Shown here piece after piece: positions 18,785 to 28,034 of a DNA stretch of 64,000 bases. The notes under the pieces were generated by a model. The model did not search any database. It had not been told where the DNA came from and saw only the letters and a list, made by a program, of their open reading frames with translations. Position 1 is the first letter of the stretch, and each line of letters begins with the position of its first letter. Origin of the DNA: Microbacterium trichothecenolyticum. GTDB lineage: Bacteria > Actinomycetota > Actinomycetes > Actinomycetales > Microbacteriaceae. The DNA lies in NCBI RefSeq assembly GCF_030818955.1, contig NZ_JAUTBF010000001.1, forward strand, positions 3,596,001 through 3,660,000, read 5' to 3'. The position numbers and the translations under genes were made by a program.

Positions 18785-20071
18785 ATGGCGCTGATCGTCC
18801 AGAAGTACGGCGGCTCGTCCGTCGCCGACGCCGAGAGCATCAAGCGCGTCGCCAAGCGCATCGTCGACACGCGTCGCGCGGGTCACGAGGTCGTCGTCGC
18901 GGTCAGCGCGATGGGCGACACGACCGATGAGCTGCTCGACCTCGCGGGCCAGGTCGCCCCCATCCCCGCGCCGCGCGAGCTGGACATGCTGCTCTCCAGC
19001 GGTGAGCGCATCTCGATGGCGCTGCTGGCCATGGCGATCCACTCGATGGGCTTCGAGGCCCGCTCCTTCACCGGCAGCCAGGCGGGCATGATCACGGATG
19101 CCACGCACGGCGCCGCGCGCATCGTCGACGTCACCCCGGTGCGCCTGCGCGAAGCGCTCGACGAGGGCGCGATCGTGATCGTGGCAGGCTTCCAGGGCTT
19201 CAACCGCGACACCCGCGACATCACCACGCTGGGCCGCGGCGGCTCCGACACCACCGCCGTCGCGCTCGCCGCGGCCCTCGAGGCCGACGTGTGCGAGATC
19301 TACAGCGACGTCGACGGCATCTTCACCGCCGACCCGCGCGTCGTGCCGCTCGCGCGCAAGCTCGACCGCGTCGGCAGCGAAGAGATGCTCGAGCTCGCCG
19401 CCAACGGCGCGAAGGTCCTCTACATCCGCGCCGTCGAGTACGCGCGCCGTCACGGCGTGCTCATCCACGCCCGGTCCACGTTCAGCTCGGGTGAGGGCAC
19501 GTGGGTGCTCGACCCGTCGAAGACCTCCCCCCTCGTCCCCGAAAGTGAAGCCATGGAAGAGCCCATCGTCGCCGGCGTCGCCACCGACCTCAGCCAGGCG
19601 AAGATCACCGTCATCGGCGTACCCGACGTTCCCGGCAAGGCCGCCGACATCTTCAAGATCGTCGCCAAGTCGGGCGCGAACGTCGACATGATCGTCCAGA
19701 ACGTCTCGGCCGCCGCGACCGGCCGCACCGACATCTCGTTCACCCTGCCCAAGACCGACGCGGCGACGGCGCTCAAGGCCCTCGCGAGCGAGCAGACCGA
19801 GGTGGGCTTCGAGAGCCTCGTGCACGACGACCAGATCGGCAAGCTGTCGGTCGTGGGTGCGGGCATGCGCACGCACTCGGGCGTCTCGGCGACCCTCTTC
19901 GAGGCGTTGAGCATGGCCGGGGTCAACATCGAGATGATCTCGACCTCCGAGATCCGCATCTCGGTCGTCGTGCGCGGTGTCGACCTCGCCGAAGCCGCGC
20001 GCCTCGTGCACACGGCGTATGGTCTCGACGGCGACGCCGAGGCGACCGTCCACGCCGGCACCGGTCGCTGA
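18785..20071 (+). CDS. lysC: Aspartate kinase
   Basis: A 428-residue aspartokinase, first step of the lysine, threonine, methionine and diaminopimelate pathway. [22 protein letters not shown] (split over residues 2-23) is the kinase signature, and the catalytic region is [16 protein letters not shown]. Two ACT domains lie at about 265-340 and 345-425 and mediate feedback control. ATG 18785 is chosen because family members start with [10 protein letters not shown]; the frame is open upstream but carries no homology. An internal ATG at residue 257 (19553) sits just where the Corynebacterium gene starts its separate beta subunit. asd follows 209 bp downstream. Confidence 0.96.
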   Translation: MALIVQKYGGSSVADAESIKRVAKRIVDTRRAGHEVVVAVSAMGDTTDELLDLAGQVAPIPAPRELDMLLSSGERISMALLAMAIHSMGFEARSFTGSQAGMITDATHGAARIVDVTPVRLREALDEGAIVIVAGFQGFNRDTRDITTLGRGGSDTTAVALAAALEADVCEIYSDVDGIFTADPRVVPLARKLDRVGSEEMLELAANGAKVLYIRAVEYARRHGVLIHARSTFSSGEGTWVLDPSKTSPLVPESEAMEEPIVAGVATDLSQAKITVIGVPDVPGKAADIFKIVAKSGANVDMIVQNVSAAATGRTDISFTLPKTDAATALKALASEQTEVGFESLVHDDQIGKLSVVGAGMRTHSGVSATLFEALSMAGVNIEMISTSEIRISVVVRGVDLAEAARLVHTAYGLDGDAEATVHAGTGR

Positions 20072-20097
20072 CGCGCTGCGCCCGCCGCGGCCGTGCG

Positions 20098-20113
20098 AAA
20101 CTCCTGAGTTTCC
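20098..20113. repeat. Palindrome GAAACTCCTGAGTTTC downstream of lysC
   Basis: Seven-base arms GAAACTC/GAGTTTC around CT, 27 bases after the lysC stop, in turn flanked by two CCGCCGCGGC-like stretches. It may act as a terminator or be a dispersed intergenic palindrome. A related CTCCGGAG core occurs at about 20174 and 23633. Confidence 0.45.
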
Positions 20114-20229
20114 GCCGCGGCGCCGGCCCGCACCCGCGTAATCCCGCCATCTCCCGGCGCATCCCGGTCGATTTCTCCGGAGTTCGGCCCGCTCGCGGCC
20201 TGAGCGACCAGCAGCTCGCGCTACCCTGA

Positions 20230-21351
<1,122 letters not shown>

Positions 21352-21355
21352 GATC

Positions 21356-21371
21356 CGGCATCCGGATGCCG
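21356..21371. terminator. Short palindromic hairpin after asd
   Basis: CGGCATCCGGATGCCG, a perfect 16-bp palindrome starting 5 bases after the asd stop. It contains the genome-typical GGCATCC/GGATGCC words; it could be a terminator or a by-product of that motif. Confidence 0.4.
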
Positions 21372-21383
21372 CCCGCCCGGGGT

Positions 21384-21424
21384 TGTCTCGACATCGAACC
21401 GACCGATCTCTCGATGTCGAGACA
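21384..21424. promoter_or_regulatory. Paired TCTCGA-N2-TCGAGA operator-like repeats upstream of mqo
   Basis: TGTCTCGACATCGA (21384-21397) and its exact reverse complement TCGATGTCGAGACA (21411-21424) flank 13 bases. The right copy includes the full palindrome TCTCGATGTCGAGA and the left copy a partial one (TCTCGACATCGAAC). The centres are about 24 bases apart, roughly two helical turns, and lie 29 bases or more upstream of the mqo start, so two regulator dimers on one face of the DNA is plausible. It could instead be a terminator hairpin of asd. Confidence 0.5.
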
Positions 21425-21452
21425 CCTCATGGCGCGCACCTAGAATCGTCGG

Positions 21453-22925
21453 GTGACTGAAAACGTCGATGTTCTCCTCATCGGTGGCGGCATCATGTCC
21501 GCCACCCTCGGCACCCTGCTGAAAGACCTGCAGCCCGATCTGAAGATCGCGGTCCTGGAGCGCCTCAGCGACGTCGCGCAGGAGAGCTCGAACGCGTGGA
21601 ACAACGCCGGCACCGGTCACGCGGCGCTGTGCGAGCTCAATTACATGCCCGAGGGCAAAGACGGTTCGATGGACCCGGCCAAGGCCATCGCCATCAACGA
21701 GCAGTTCCAGCAGAGCCGTCAGCTGTGGGCGTCGCTCGTGGCCGAGGGCGTGCTCGACGAGCCGTCGACATTCATCAACGCCACCCCGCACATGACGTTC
21801 GTGCGCGGTGAGAAAGACGTCGCCTACCTCCGCAAGCGTTACGAGATGCTGAAGCAGCAGCCGCTGTTCGCCGGCATCGAGTACAGCGAAGACTCGCGCG
21901 TCATCAACCAGTGGGCGCCTCTGCTCATGCAGAAGCGGCGCAAGGGCGAGCCGTTCGCCGCGACCCGCGTCCCGGCCGGCACCGACGTCGACTTCGGCTC
22001 GCTCACCCGCCAGCTGTTCGCGGACCTGCGTGAGAAGGGCGTCGACGTCGCCACGAACCACGACGTCAAGAAGCTGAAGAAGCAGAAGGACGGCTCATGG
22101 CGGGTGACCTACCGCCATGTCATCGGGGGGACTCCCGGCACGATCAACGCGAAGTTCGTCTTCGTCGGCGCCGGCGGGTGGGCGCTGAAGCTGCTGCAGC
22201 GCTCCGGCATCCCCGAGATCAAGGGCTATGGCGTGTTCCCCATCGGCGGGCAGTGGCTGAAGACGTCCAACCCCGACATCGTCGCCCAGCACCGCGCCAA
22301 GGTCTACTCGCAGGCCTCGGTCGGCGCCCCGCCGATGTCGGTGCCGCACCTCGACACGCGCGTGGTCGACGGCGAGACGTCGCTGCTGTTCGGCCCGTTC
22401 GCAACCTTCAGCCCCAAGTTCCTCAAGAACGGCTCGATGCTCGACATCGTCACGCAGGTGCGCCCGCACAACCTGCTGCCCATGCTCAAGGTCGCCGTCG
22501 ACAACCCCGGCCTCATCAAGTACCTCGTCAGCGAACTGCTGAAGACCCACGCCAAGAAGGTCGACAGCCTGCGCGACTTCATGCCCACGGCGAAGGCCGA
22601 GGACTGGGAACTGCTCGACGCCGGCCAGCGCGCCCAGGTCATGAAGAAGGACAAAGACAAGGGCGGCGTGCTGCAGTTCGGCACCGAGGTCATCACCGCC
22701 GAGGACCGCTCGATCGCCGGTCTCCTGGGCGCCTCTCCGGGGGCCTCGACGGCCGTGTCGATCATGCTCGGCCTCATCAAGACCTGCTTCCCCGAGCGCA
22801 TGCCCGAGTGGGAGCCGCGTCTGCGCGAGCTCATCCCCAGCTATGGCGAGTCGCTCAACACGCATCCCGACGCGGCGCGCAAAGAACTGGATGCCACCGC
22901 CCAGGCGCTGAAGATCACCCCCTGA
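21453..22925 (+). CDS. mqo: Malate:quinone oxidoreductase
   Basis: A 490-residue FAD-dependent membrane-associated enzyme that oxidises malate to oxaloacetate and passes electrons to quinone, part of the TCA cycle in many actinobacteria. The N-terminal FAD motif VLLIGGGIMSATLGTLLKDL is followed by the family signature ERLSDVAQESSNAWNNAGTG and by GASPGASTAVSIML near the C-terminus. Length fits (about 490-500). The GTG start at 21453 is the first codon after the operator-like inverted repeat. The tdk start lies 4 bases beyond the stop. Confidence 0.96.
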   Translation: MTENVDVLLIGGGIMSATLGTLLKDLQPDLKIAVLERLSDVAQESSNAWNNAGTGHAALCELNYMPEGKDGSMDPAKAIAINEQFQQSRQLWASLVAEGVLDEPSTFINATPHMTFVRGEKDVAYLRKRYEMLKQQPLFAGIEYSEDSRVINQWAPLLMQKRRKGEPFAATRVPAGTDVDFGSLTRQLFADLREKGVDVATNHDVKKLKKQKDGSWRVTYRHVIGGTPGTINAKFVFVGAGGWALKLLQRSGIPEIKGYGVFPIGGQWLKTSNPDIVAQHRAKVYSQASVGAPPMSVPHLDTRVVDGETSLLFGPFATFSPKFLKNGSMLDIVTQVRPHNLLPMLKVAVDNPGLIKYLVSELLKTHAKKVDSLRDFMPTAKAEDWELLDAGQRAQVMKKDKDKGGVLQFGTEVITAEDRSIAGLLGASPGASTAVSIMLGLIKTCFPERMPEWEPRLRELIPSYGESLNTHPDAARKELDATAQALKITP

Positions 22926-22929
22926 TCCC

Positions 22930-23535
22930 GTGGCGAAGCTGTACTTCCGCTACGGGGCGATGAACTCGGGCAAGTCCACGGCCCTGTTGCAGGCGGCGTA
23001 CAACTACGAGGAGCGCGGCCAGCGCGTGCTGCTGGCCAAGCCCGAGATCGACACCAAGGGCGCCGATCAGATCGAGAGCCGCCTGGGCGTGAGTCGTCCC
23101 GTCGACTTCCTCGTCGGCGCCGACGACGATCTGCGCGAGGTGTTCCACGCCGCCGCCGGTCACGCGCCGGTCGCGTGCTTGCTGGTCGATGAGGCGCAGT
23201 TCTTCACCGCCGGGCAGATCGACGATCTCCTGCGCATCGCCGTGCTCGACGGCATCCCGGTGTTGGCCTACGGCATTCGTACCGACTTCCGCACGGAGGC
23301 GTTCCCCGGCTCCGCGCGCCTGCTCGAGATCGCGCACAGCCTCGAGGAGCTCAAGACGATCTGCCGCTGCGGACGCAAGGCGCTCTTCAACGCGCGCCTC
23401 GTGGGCGGCCGGTTCGTCTTCGACGGCGACCAGGTCGCCATCGACGAGGGTCAGATCGCGGGTGAAGTGACCTACGAGTCCATGTGCGCCGCGTGTTACC
23501 TGCGCGAATCGGGCGGGCGGCTCGACGGGCGCTGA
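22930..23535 (+). CDS. tdk: Thymidine kinase
   Basis: A 201-residue type II thymidine kinase for thymidine salvage. Walker A is YGAMNSGKST (residues 8-17), Walker B is LLVDEAQFF near residue 86, the lasso/zinc region has CRCG and C-A-A-C near the C-terminus, and the substrate-binding YESMCAAC... part is present. The start is GTG, 4 bases after the mqo stop, so the two genes are probably co-transcribed, an unusual but harmless pairing. Length is slightly above the usual 190-195. Confidence 0.94.
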   Translation: MAKLYFRYGAMNSGKSTALLQAAYNYEERGQRVLLAKPEIDTKGADQIESRLGVSRPVDFLVGADDDLREVFHAAAGHAPVACLLVDEAQFFTAGQIDDLLRIAVLDGIPVLAYGIRTDFRTEAFPGSARLLEIAHSLEELKTICRCGRKALFNARLVGGRFVFDGDQVAIDEGQIAGEVTYESMCAACYLRESGGRLDGR

Positions 23536-23537
23536 CG

Positions 23538-23557
23538 CCGTTCGCTGCGCCGAACGG
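23538..23557 (+). terminator. Hairpin after tdk
   Basis: CCGTTCG / CGAACGG around CTGCGC immediately after the tdk stop. No U run. The rest of the 206-bp gap to galE (GC-rich, with a TCTCCGGAGA palindrome near 23632) shows no gene. Confidence 0.45.
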
Positions 23558-23741
23558 GCCGTGCTCGGGGACCGCGCGCCGGCCGCGCGTGTCGGGCTCT
23601 GGGTGCCGCGGGCCGGCCCGGGCGTGCCGGTCTCCGGAGAACTCCGTCGAGAACCGCCCGACTCGGTCGGGCCGTCTGTCGCGCCGGATGATTCACCGGA
23701 GCCCGGCACACCCGCCCAGTGCCGACCGATAGCCTGGGATC

Positions 23742-24767
23742 ATGCGCGTACTCCTGGCCGGCGGTGCCGGTTACATCGGAACCCACACAGCCGTGGCCCT
23801 TCTCGAAGCCGGTCACGACGTCGTCCTCCTCGACGATCTGTCGGGCACCCACGCGGTGGCCGCCGAGCGGGTGGAGCGCATCACCGGTAAGCCGGCGCCG
23901 CTCGTCGTGGGCGATGCCGCCGACGACGCCGTGGTGTCCGCCGTCTTCGACGAGCACGGTCCCATCGATGCGATCATCCACCTCGCGGCGTTCAAGGCCG
24001 TGGGGGAGTCCACGCAGAAGCCGCTGGAGTACTACTCCAACAACCTCGACACCACGTTCGCGCTGCTGCGCGTGGGGCTGGCGCACGGCATCCGTTCGTT
24101 CGTGTTCTCCAGCACCGGCACGGTCTACTCCGACCCGGCCGACCTGCCGTTCACCGAGGAATCGACCACGAGCGTCGACCTGTCCAACGCCTACAGCAAG
24201 TCCAAGCGCATGAACGAGGTCGTGCTGGCCGACGTCGCTCGCGTGAACCCGGATCTGAACGTCACGGTGCTGCGCTACTTCAACCCGGTCGGGGCGCACC
24301 CCTCGGGGCTGATCGGCGAAGACCCCGCCGGCATCCCGAACAACCTCATGCCGTACGTCTCGCGCGTCGCGATCGGCACGCTCGATGAGATCGGCGTCTT
24401 CGGCGACGATTACGACACCCCCGACGGCACGGGCCTGCGCGACTACATCCACGTCGTCGACCTGGCCGAGGGACACGTCGTCGCGCTCGAGCAGGCCCAG
24501 CCCGGCCACGCCGTGTTCAACCTCGGTACCGGTCGTCCGGTCAGCGTGCTCGAGCTCATCGCCTCGTTCGAGAAGGCGGTCGGCCACGCCCTGCCGAAGA
24601 AGATCCTCGATCGCCGCCCTGGTGACGTCGCGGCGACCTACTGCGACCCCGCCAAGGCCGCCCAGGTACTCGGCTGGCGCACGCGCCTCGAGATCGACGA
24701 CGCGTGCCGTGACTACTGGAACTGGCAGCAGACCAACCCGGCCGGGTACGCCACGCCCGAGGCCTGA
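23742..24767 (+). CDS. galE: UDP-glucose 4-epimerase
   Basis: A 341-residue extended short-chain dehydrogenase/reductase that interconverts UDP-glucose and UDP-galactose. NAD-binding GGAGYIG at residues 7-13, catalytic Ser124-Thr125 and Tyr151-x3-Lys155 (YSKSK), and substrate-binding RYFNPVGAHPSGLIGEDP are all present. It is a standard-length GalE and supplies galactosyl donors for cell-wall or exopolysaccharide. It is alone in its transcription unit, with a GntR regulator 60 bp downstream. Confidence 0.94.
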   Translation: MRVLLAGGAGYIGTHTAVALLEAGHDVVLLDDLSGTHAVAAERVERITGKPAPLVVGDAADDAVVSAVFDEHGPIDAIIHLAAFKAVGESTQKPLEYYSNNLDTTFALLRVGLAHGIRSFVFSSTGTVYSDPADLPFTEESTTSVDLSNAYSKSKRMNEVVLADVARVNPDLNVTVLRYFNPVGAHPSGLIGEDPAGIPNNLMPYVSRVAIGTLDEIGVFGDDYDTPDGTGLRDYIHVVDLAEGHVVALEQAQPGHAVFNLGTGRPVSVLELIASFEKAVGHALPKKILDRRPGDVAATYCDPAKAAQVLGWRTRLEIDDACRDYWNWQQTNPAGYATPEA

Positions 24768-24827
24768 TCCGCGCGTAGGGTGGTGTGGTCCGGCCACATC
24801 ACCACGGCGGGACGGACGGGGGATGTC

Positions 24828-25610
24828 ATGGCGGATACCCAGCCGCGCGCGTGGCAGGTCGTGCTCGAGCGCATCGAGGCCGACCTGCGCGACGGCCTCC
24901 TCGCCCCCGGCGATCGGGTGACTCCCGAGCGCGAGCTCGCCGCGCAGCTCGGTGTCGGTCGCTCCAGCGTTCGAGAGGCCATACGCGTGCTCGAGGTGCT
25001 CGGCGTCGTACGCACGGCCACCGGCTCGGGACCGAATGCGGGGGCGATGATCGTGACGACACCGCGCGGCGGTCTCGCCGCCTTTCTCCGCCTCCAGGTG
25101 GCGGCCAACGGCTTCCCCCTCGCCGATGTGGTGCGTACCCGCGTCGTGCTCGAGAGCGACGTCGCCGAACGGCTCGCCGTGGCCGACGCCGATCTCAGCG
25201 GGGTCGTCGACGTGCTCGACGCGATGGATGCCGCCGACCTCGCGCCGGGGGAGTTCCTCGCCCTGGACGCGCGTTTTCACCAGGCTCTGGCCGAGGCATC
25301 GGGCAACGCGGTGATCGCGGCGATGATGGCGGGGCTGCGCAGCTCGATCGAGTCGTACACTCAGGCCGGTGCCGCGCGGCTCGACGACTGGGTCGCCACC
25401 GCCGATCGCCTGCGGCACGAACACCGCGCCATCGTCGCCGCCGTCGCGGCCGGCGACGCCGCCCGTGCTCGCGAGAGCGTGCGCGCCCACATCGCCGACT
25501 ATTACACGCAGGTGGCGGTCGCGCTCAGTCCCGACGACCGCGGCGAGGCTGCTGTCGCCGACGCCGCGCGCATGGCCGCCGCCGTCGACCGTCCCACGAC
25601 CTCCGCGTGA
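24828..25610 (+). CDS. GntR-family regulator, FadR subfamily
   Basis: A 260-residue regulator with the winged helix at about residues 10-75 (GDRVTPERELAAQLGVGRSS, recognition VGRSSVREAIRVLEVLG) and an all-helical FCD effector domain (about 95-230), which usually binds a metal and a carboxylate. Conserved FCD features include LDARFHQALAEASGN and the closing EHRAIVAAVAAGDAARARESVRAHI. ATG 24828 follows GGGGGAT and gives the expected N-terminus. It starts 60 bp after galE and ends 10 bp before the siderophore-interacting protein gene, so it is probably co-transcribed with the latter. The ligand is unknown. Confidence 0.88.
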   Translation: MADTQPRAWQVVLERIEADLRDGLLAPGDRVTPERELAAQLGVGRSSVREAIRVLEVLGVVRTATGSGPNAGAMIVTTPRGGLAAFLRLQVAANGFPLADVVRTRVVLESDVAERLAVADADLSGVVDVLDAMDAADLAPGEFLALDARFHQALAEASGNAVIAAMMAGLRSSIESYTQAGAARLDDWVATADRLRHEHRAIVAAVAAGDAARARESVRAHIADYYTQVAVALSPDDRGEAAVADAARMAAAVDRPTTSA

Positions 25611-25620
25611 AAGGACCGCT

Positions 25621-26442
25621 ATGACCGATCGTCCCGTCCGCCCGCCGCGCCCGCAGCACGTGCTGCAGGTGGTCTCGACCGAGCGCCTCACGCCGCACCT
25701 CGTGCGCGTGCGTGCCCGGGGCGACGACCTGTCGACGTTCCGCGCGAGCGCGTACACCGACAAGTACGTCAAGATCACCTTCGTCAAGGCCGAGCTCGGT
25801 CTCGAGCCGCCCTACGATCTCGCCACCCTGCGCGAGACGCTGCGCCCGGAGGATCTCCCCGTCACCCGCACCTATACGGTGCGCCACGTCGACGGCGACG
25901 AGCTGGTGATCGACTTCGTCGTGCACGGCGACGAGGGACTGGCCGGCCCCTGGGCGGCATCGGCGCAGCCCGGTGACCGCCTCGTGGTGTCTTCGCCTGG
26001 AGGCGGGTATGCCCCAGATCCCACGGCTGACTGGCATCTGCTGATCGGCGACGAATCGGCGGTACCGGCCATCGCCGCTGCCCTCGAGGCGTTGGCTCCG
26101 GATGCCGTGGGCACGGCGTTCCTCGAGGTGCAGCACGAGGGTGAGCAGCTCGAGCTGGTGGCGCCCGACGGCGTCGAGGTCGTGTGGCTGCACCGCGGTG
26201 CCTCGGCCGCGGGCACGTCGACGGTCCTTCGCGATGCGGTGGCCGCATGGCATCCCCACGAAGGGCGCGGACACGTGTTCGCCCATGGTGAGCGCGAGGC
26301 GATGAAAGCGATTCGCGACATCGTTTTCACCCGCTGGGGCCTCGAACGAGGTCAGGTATCGCTGTCGGGGTACTGGGCGTACGGGCGAACCGAAGACCGC
26401 TTCCAGGCCGAGAAGCGGGAACCGATCGGTCAGATCGTCTGA
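25621..26442 (+). CDS. Siderophore-interacting protein (FAD ferric reductase)
   Basis: A 273-residue FAD-dependent reductase of the ViuB/SIP family, which releases iron from ferric siderophores in the cytoplasm. The FAD-binding motif R-T-Y-T-V-R lies near residue 83, GPWAASAQPGDRLVVSSPGG follows, and the C-terminal NAD(P)H part ends in the family signature SGYWAYGRTEDRF near residue 250. ATG 25621 has AAAGGA just upstream; the frame is open upstream only by chance. It follows the GntR gene with 10 bp between them. No obvious iron box was found directly upstream. Confidence 0.92.
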   Translation: MTDRPVRPPRPQHVLQVVSTERLTPHLVRVRARGDDLSTFRASAYTDKYVKITFVKAELGLEPPYDLATLRETLRPEDLPVTRTYTVRHVDGDELVIDFVVHGDEGLAGPWAASAQPGDRLVVSSPGGGYAPDPTADWHLLIGDESAVPAIAAALEALAPDAVGTAFLEVQHEGEQLELVAPDGVEVVWLHRGASAAGTSTVLRDAVAAWHPHEGRGHVFAHGEREAMKAIRDIVFTRWGLERGQVSLSGYWAYGRTEDRFQAEKREPIGQIV

Positions 26443-26446
26443 CGGC

Positions 26447-26464
26447 GAGGCCCTCGTCGGCCTC
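26447..26464. terminator. Weak bidirectional hairpin between convergent genes
   Basis: GAGGCC / GGCCTC around CTCGTC, just after the SIP stop and just before the convergent HAD stop. Short stem, no U tract. Confidence 0.4.
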
Positions 26465-26476
26465 CCAGGTCGGACG

Positions 26477-27256
26477 TTACGCCCGTGCGCGCTCCGGCAG
26501 CGTCGGGATCAGCGTCTCGAGGAACGCCGCGGTGTCTTCCCAGCCGTGCACGGCCTGGCACGTGACGCCCATCGCGAGCACGGGGTAGTCGTTGCCGTCC
26601 GGGTCGAGCCGGTCACCGACGAACAGCATGTCGTCGAGAGGGATACCGGTGGCCTCGGTGAGCTTGTTCATGCCGTAGGCCTTGTCGATGCCCCGATGGG
26701 TGATGTCGACGGAGGTCGAGCCGCCCGAGCGTACCTCGAGGTCGGGGATACGCAGTGCGACGGCCTCGCGCAGGCTGTTCTTCTTCTCGCCGGTGGGATC
26801 CCACGCCATCTTGGCGTCGAGAGGAGCCGACTGCCCAAGTGCCGAGAATGTGATCTGCGAGCCGCGGTCTTCGAGGATGTCGCCCCAGGGCTCCGCCTCC
26901 CACAGACCGAGGCGCTCGGCCTCCTCGCGCACAGCGGCCAGAGCCCGCTGCTTCTCGTCGTCGGTGAGCGAGTGAGCGTAGACGGTCTGGATGCCGTCGA
27001 CCGACAGGCGGTAGTACTGCGTGCCACAGGTCGGCATGAGGTGCAGGTGTGCAAGCAGCTCGGGATCGGCGTGCGGGAGTCGATCGACGACCTGGCTACG
27101 GAACTGCTGCAGCTGACCACCCGAGATGATGGCGACCTCGACACGTCCGGCCAGGGCCAGCAGCAGGTCGCCGATACGCGGATCGATCGCCGACTTCGAC
27201 GGAGCGAGAGTGTCATCGAGGTCGAAGGCGACGAGGCGGGGCGAGGCGTCGGACAC
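26477..27256 (-). CDS. HAD-IIB phosphatase (phosphomannomutase-like fold)
   Basis: A 259-residue HAD hydrolase of the IIB (Cof/SPP/PMM) group. Motif I is FDLDDTLAPSKS (Asp12 nucleophile, Asp14), motif II is IISGGQ near residue 42, the C2B cap covers about 85-190, motif III is the Lys of DKAYGMNKL, and motif IV is FVGDRLDPDGND near residue 215. It resembles bacterial proteins annotated as HAD-IIB or phosphomannomutase-like. The substrate is probably a sugar phosphate, but this is inference. It converges with the SIP gene; the upstream 250 bp hold no recognisable gene. Confidence 0.85.
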   Translation of the reverse strand: MSDASPRLVAFDLDDTLAPSKSAIDPRIGDLLLALAGRVEVAIISGGQLQQFRSQVVDRLPHADPELLAHLHLMPTCGTQYYRLSVDGIQTVYAHSLTDDEKQRALAAVREEAERLGLWEAEPWGDILEDRGSQITFSALGQSAPLDAKMAWDPTGEKKNSLREAVALRIPDLEVRSGGSTSVDITHRGIDKAYGMNKLTEATGIPLDDMLFVGDRLDPDGNDYPVLAMGVTCQAVHGWEDTAAFLETLIPTLPERARA

Positions 27257-27507
27257 GGTGCTCCTGAGAGATCGGCGGGTGGCGCGCGGGGCGCGTGCGG
27301 CAGGAAGAGATCCCGGACGTCGAGTCGATCGGCGTGCGGTCGGGTTCGATTCTAGGCGGGCTGCGCTCTTCCGGTGGGTGGGGGGTGGCGAGCGATGGTG
27401 CCGTGGTGGAGCGGGTGAGGGCGATCGGGTGAGCGGCTACGAATGTTCGGATCGCGCAATCCGGGCATCGAGCCGTCGGGAGTCCGCCAACCGGCCGTGT
27501 CGGCGGA

Positions 27508-27873
27508 TCACTCGTCGCGGGTCAGGATGCCGATCTCGTTGCCCTCGCGGTCGAGCACCGTCATGACCTCGCCGCGGATCGTGGCGCGGGCCGCGCCGCG
27601 CAGCCACGTATCGACGCCCACGCACGCTTTGAGCGTCGACATGCCGCGGTGGAAGGTCAGGGTCTCGCCGTCCCGCGTATAGGTGCCCGCGACGCCGTTG
27701 CACCCGTCGCTGCCACGCAGCTCTCCGTCGACGAGGGTGAGATACTCCGGGCCGCTCCCCACCCATCGTCCCTCCGCTTCGATATCTGTCTCACGGGCGG
27801 ATCTTCCGCTCCACGCGGTCATTCCCATTCCGATGAATGCAATTGCAGTGAGAGCGGTGGCGTGGCGTTTCAT
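27508..27873 (-). CDS. META (HslJ-like) domain secreted protein
   Basis: A 121-residue protein with an N-terminal hydrophobic signal (MKRHATALTAIAFIGMGMTA) and then a META domain: GRWVG, LTLVDGELRGSDGCNGVAGTY and a Cys in STLKAC are the family hallmarks. META proteins are small periplasmic or surface proteins of unclear function. The ATG at 27873 follows GAGGAAATT, a better start than the upstream ATG at 27921. The lipobox Cys usual in this family is missing (AWSGR), so it is probably secreted or membrane-tethered by an uncleaved signal. It is divergent from the protease at 28035. Confidence 0.78.
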   Translation of the reverse strand: MKRHATALTAIAFIGMGMTAWSGRSARETDIEAEGRWVGSGPEYLTLVDGELRGSDGCNGVAGTYTRDGETLTFHRGMSTLKACVGVDTWLRGAARATIRGEVMTVLDREGNEIGILTRDE

Positions 27874-27924
27874 GAGAATTTCCTCATCTTCGACAAATAA
27901 CGAAAAAGCGTTCATATACAACTC

Positions 27925-27943
27925 TCAGGTAGTCCTAACCTAG
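27925..27943. promoter_or_regulatory. DtxR/IdeR iron-box-like sequence
   Basis: TCAGGTAGTCCTAACCTAG matches 14 of 19 positions of the classical DtxR box TTAGGTTAGSCTAACCTAA; the right half CTAACCTA is perfect and the left half is TCAGGT. It lies in the 161-bp divergent region between the META protein and the secreted protease, 52 bases from one start and 92 from the other, so it could repress either under iron-replete conditions. Confidence 0.4.
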
Positions 27944-28034
27944 GCCGCGACGCTGAGAGATGGGTGGGGGCCCGATCGTGCGGTTCCTTTCCTTCTGGGT
28001 ATGCGTTTAACCACGACACATACGAGATGAGACG

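Noticed and set aside
16949..20053. 1034-codon minus frame over recR, thrE and lysC
   Set aside because: It is antisense or out of frame to three well-recognised genes and has no coherent domain.
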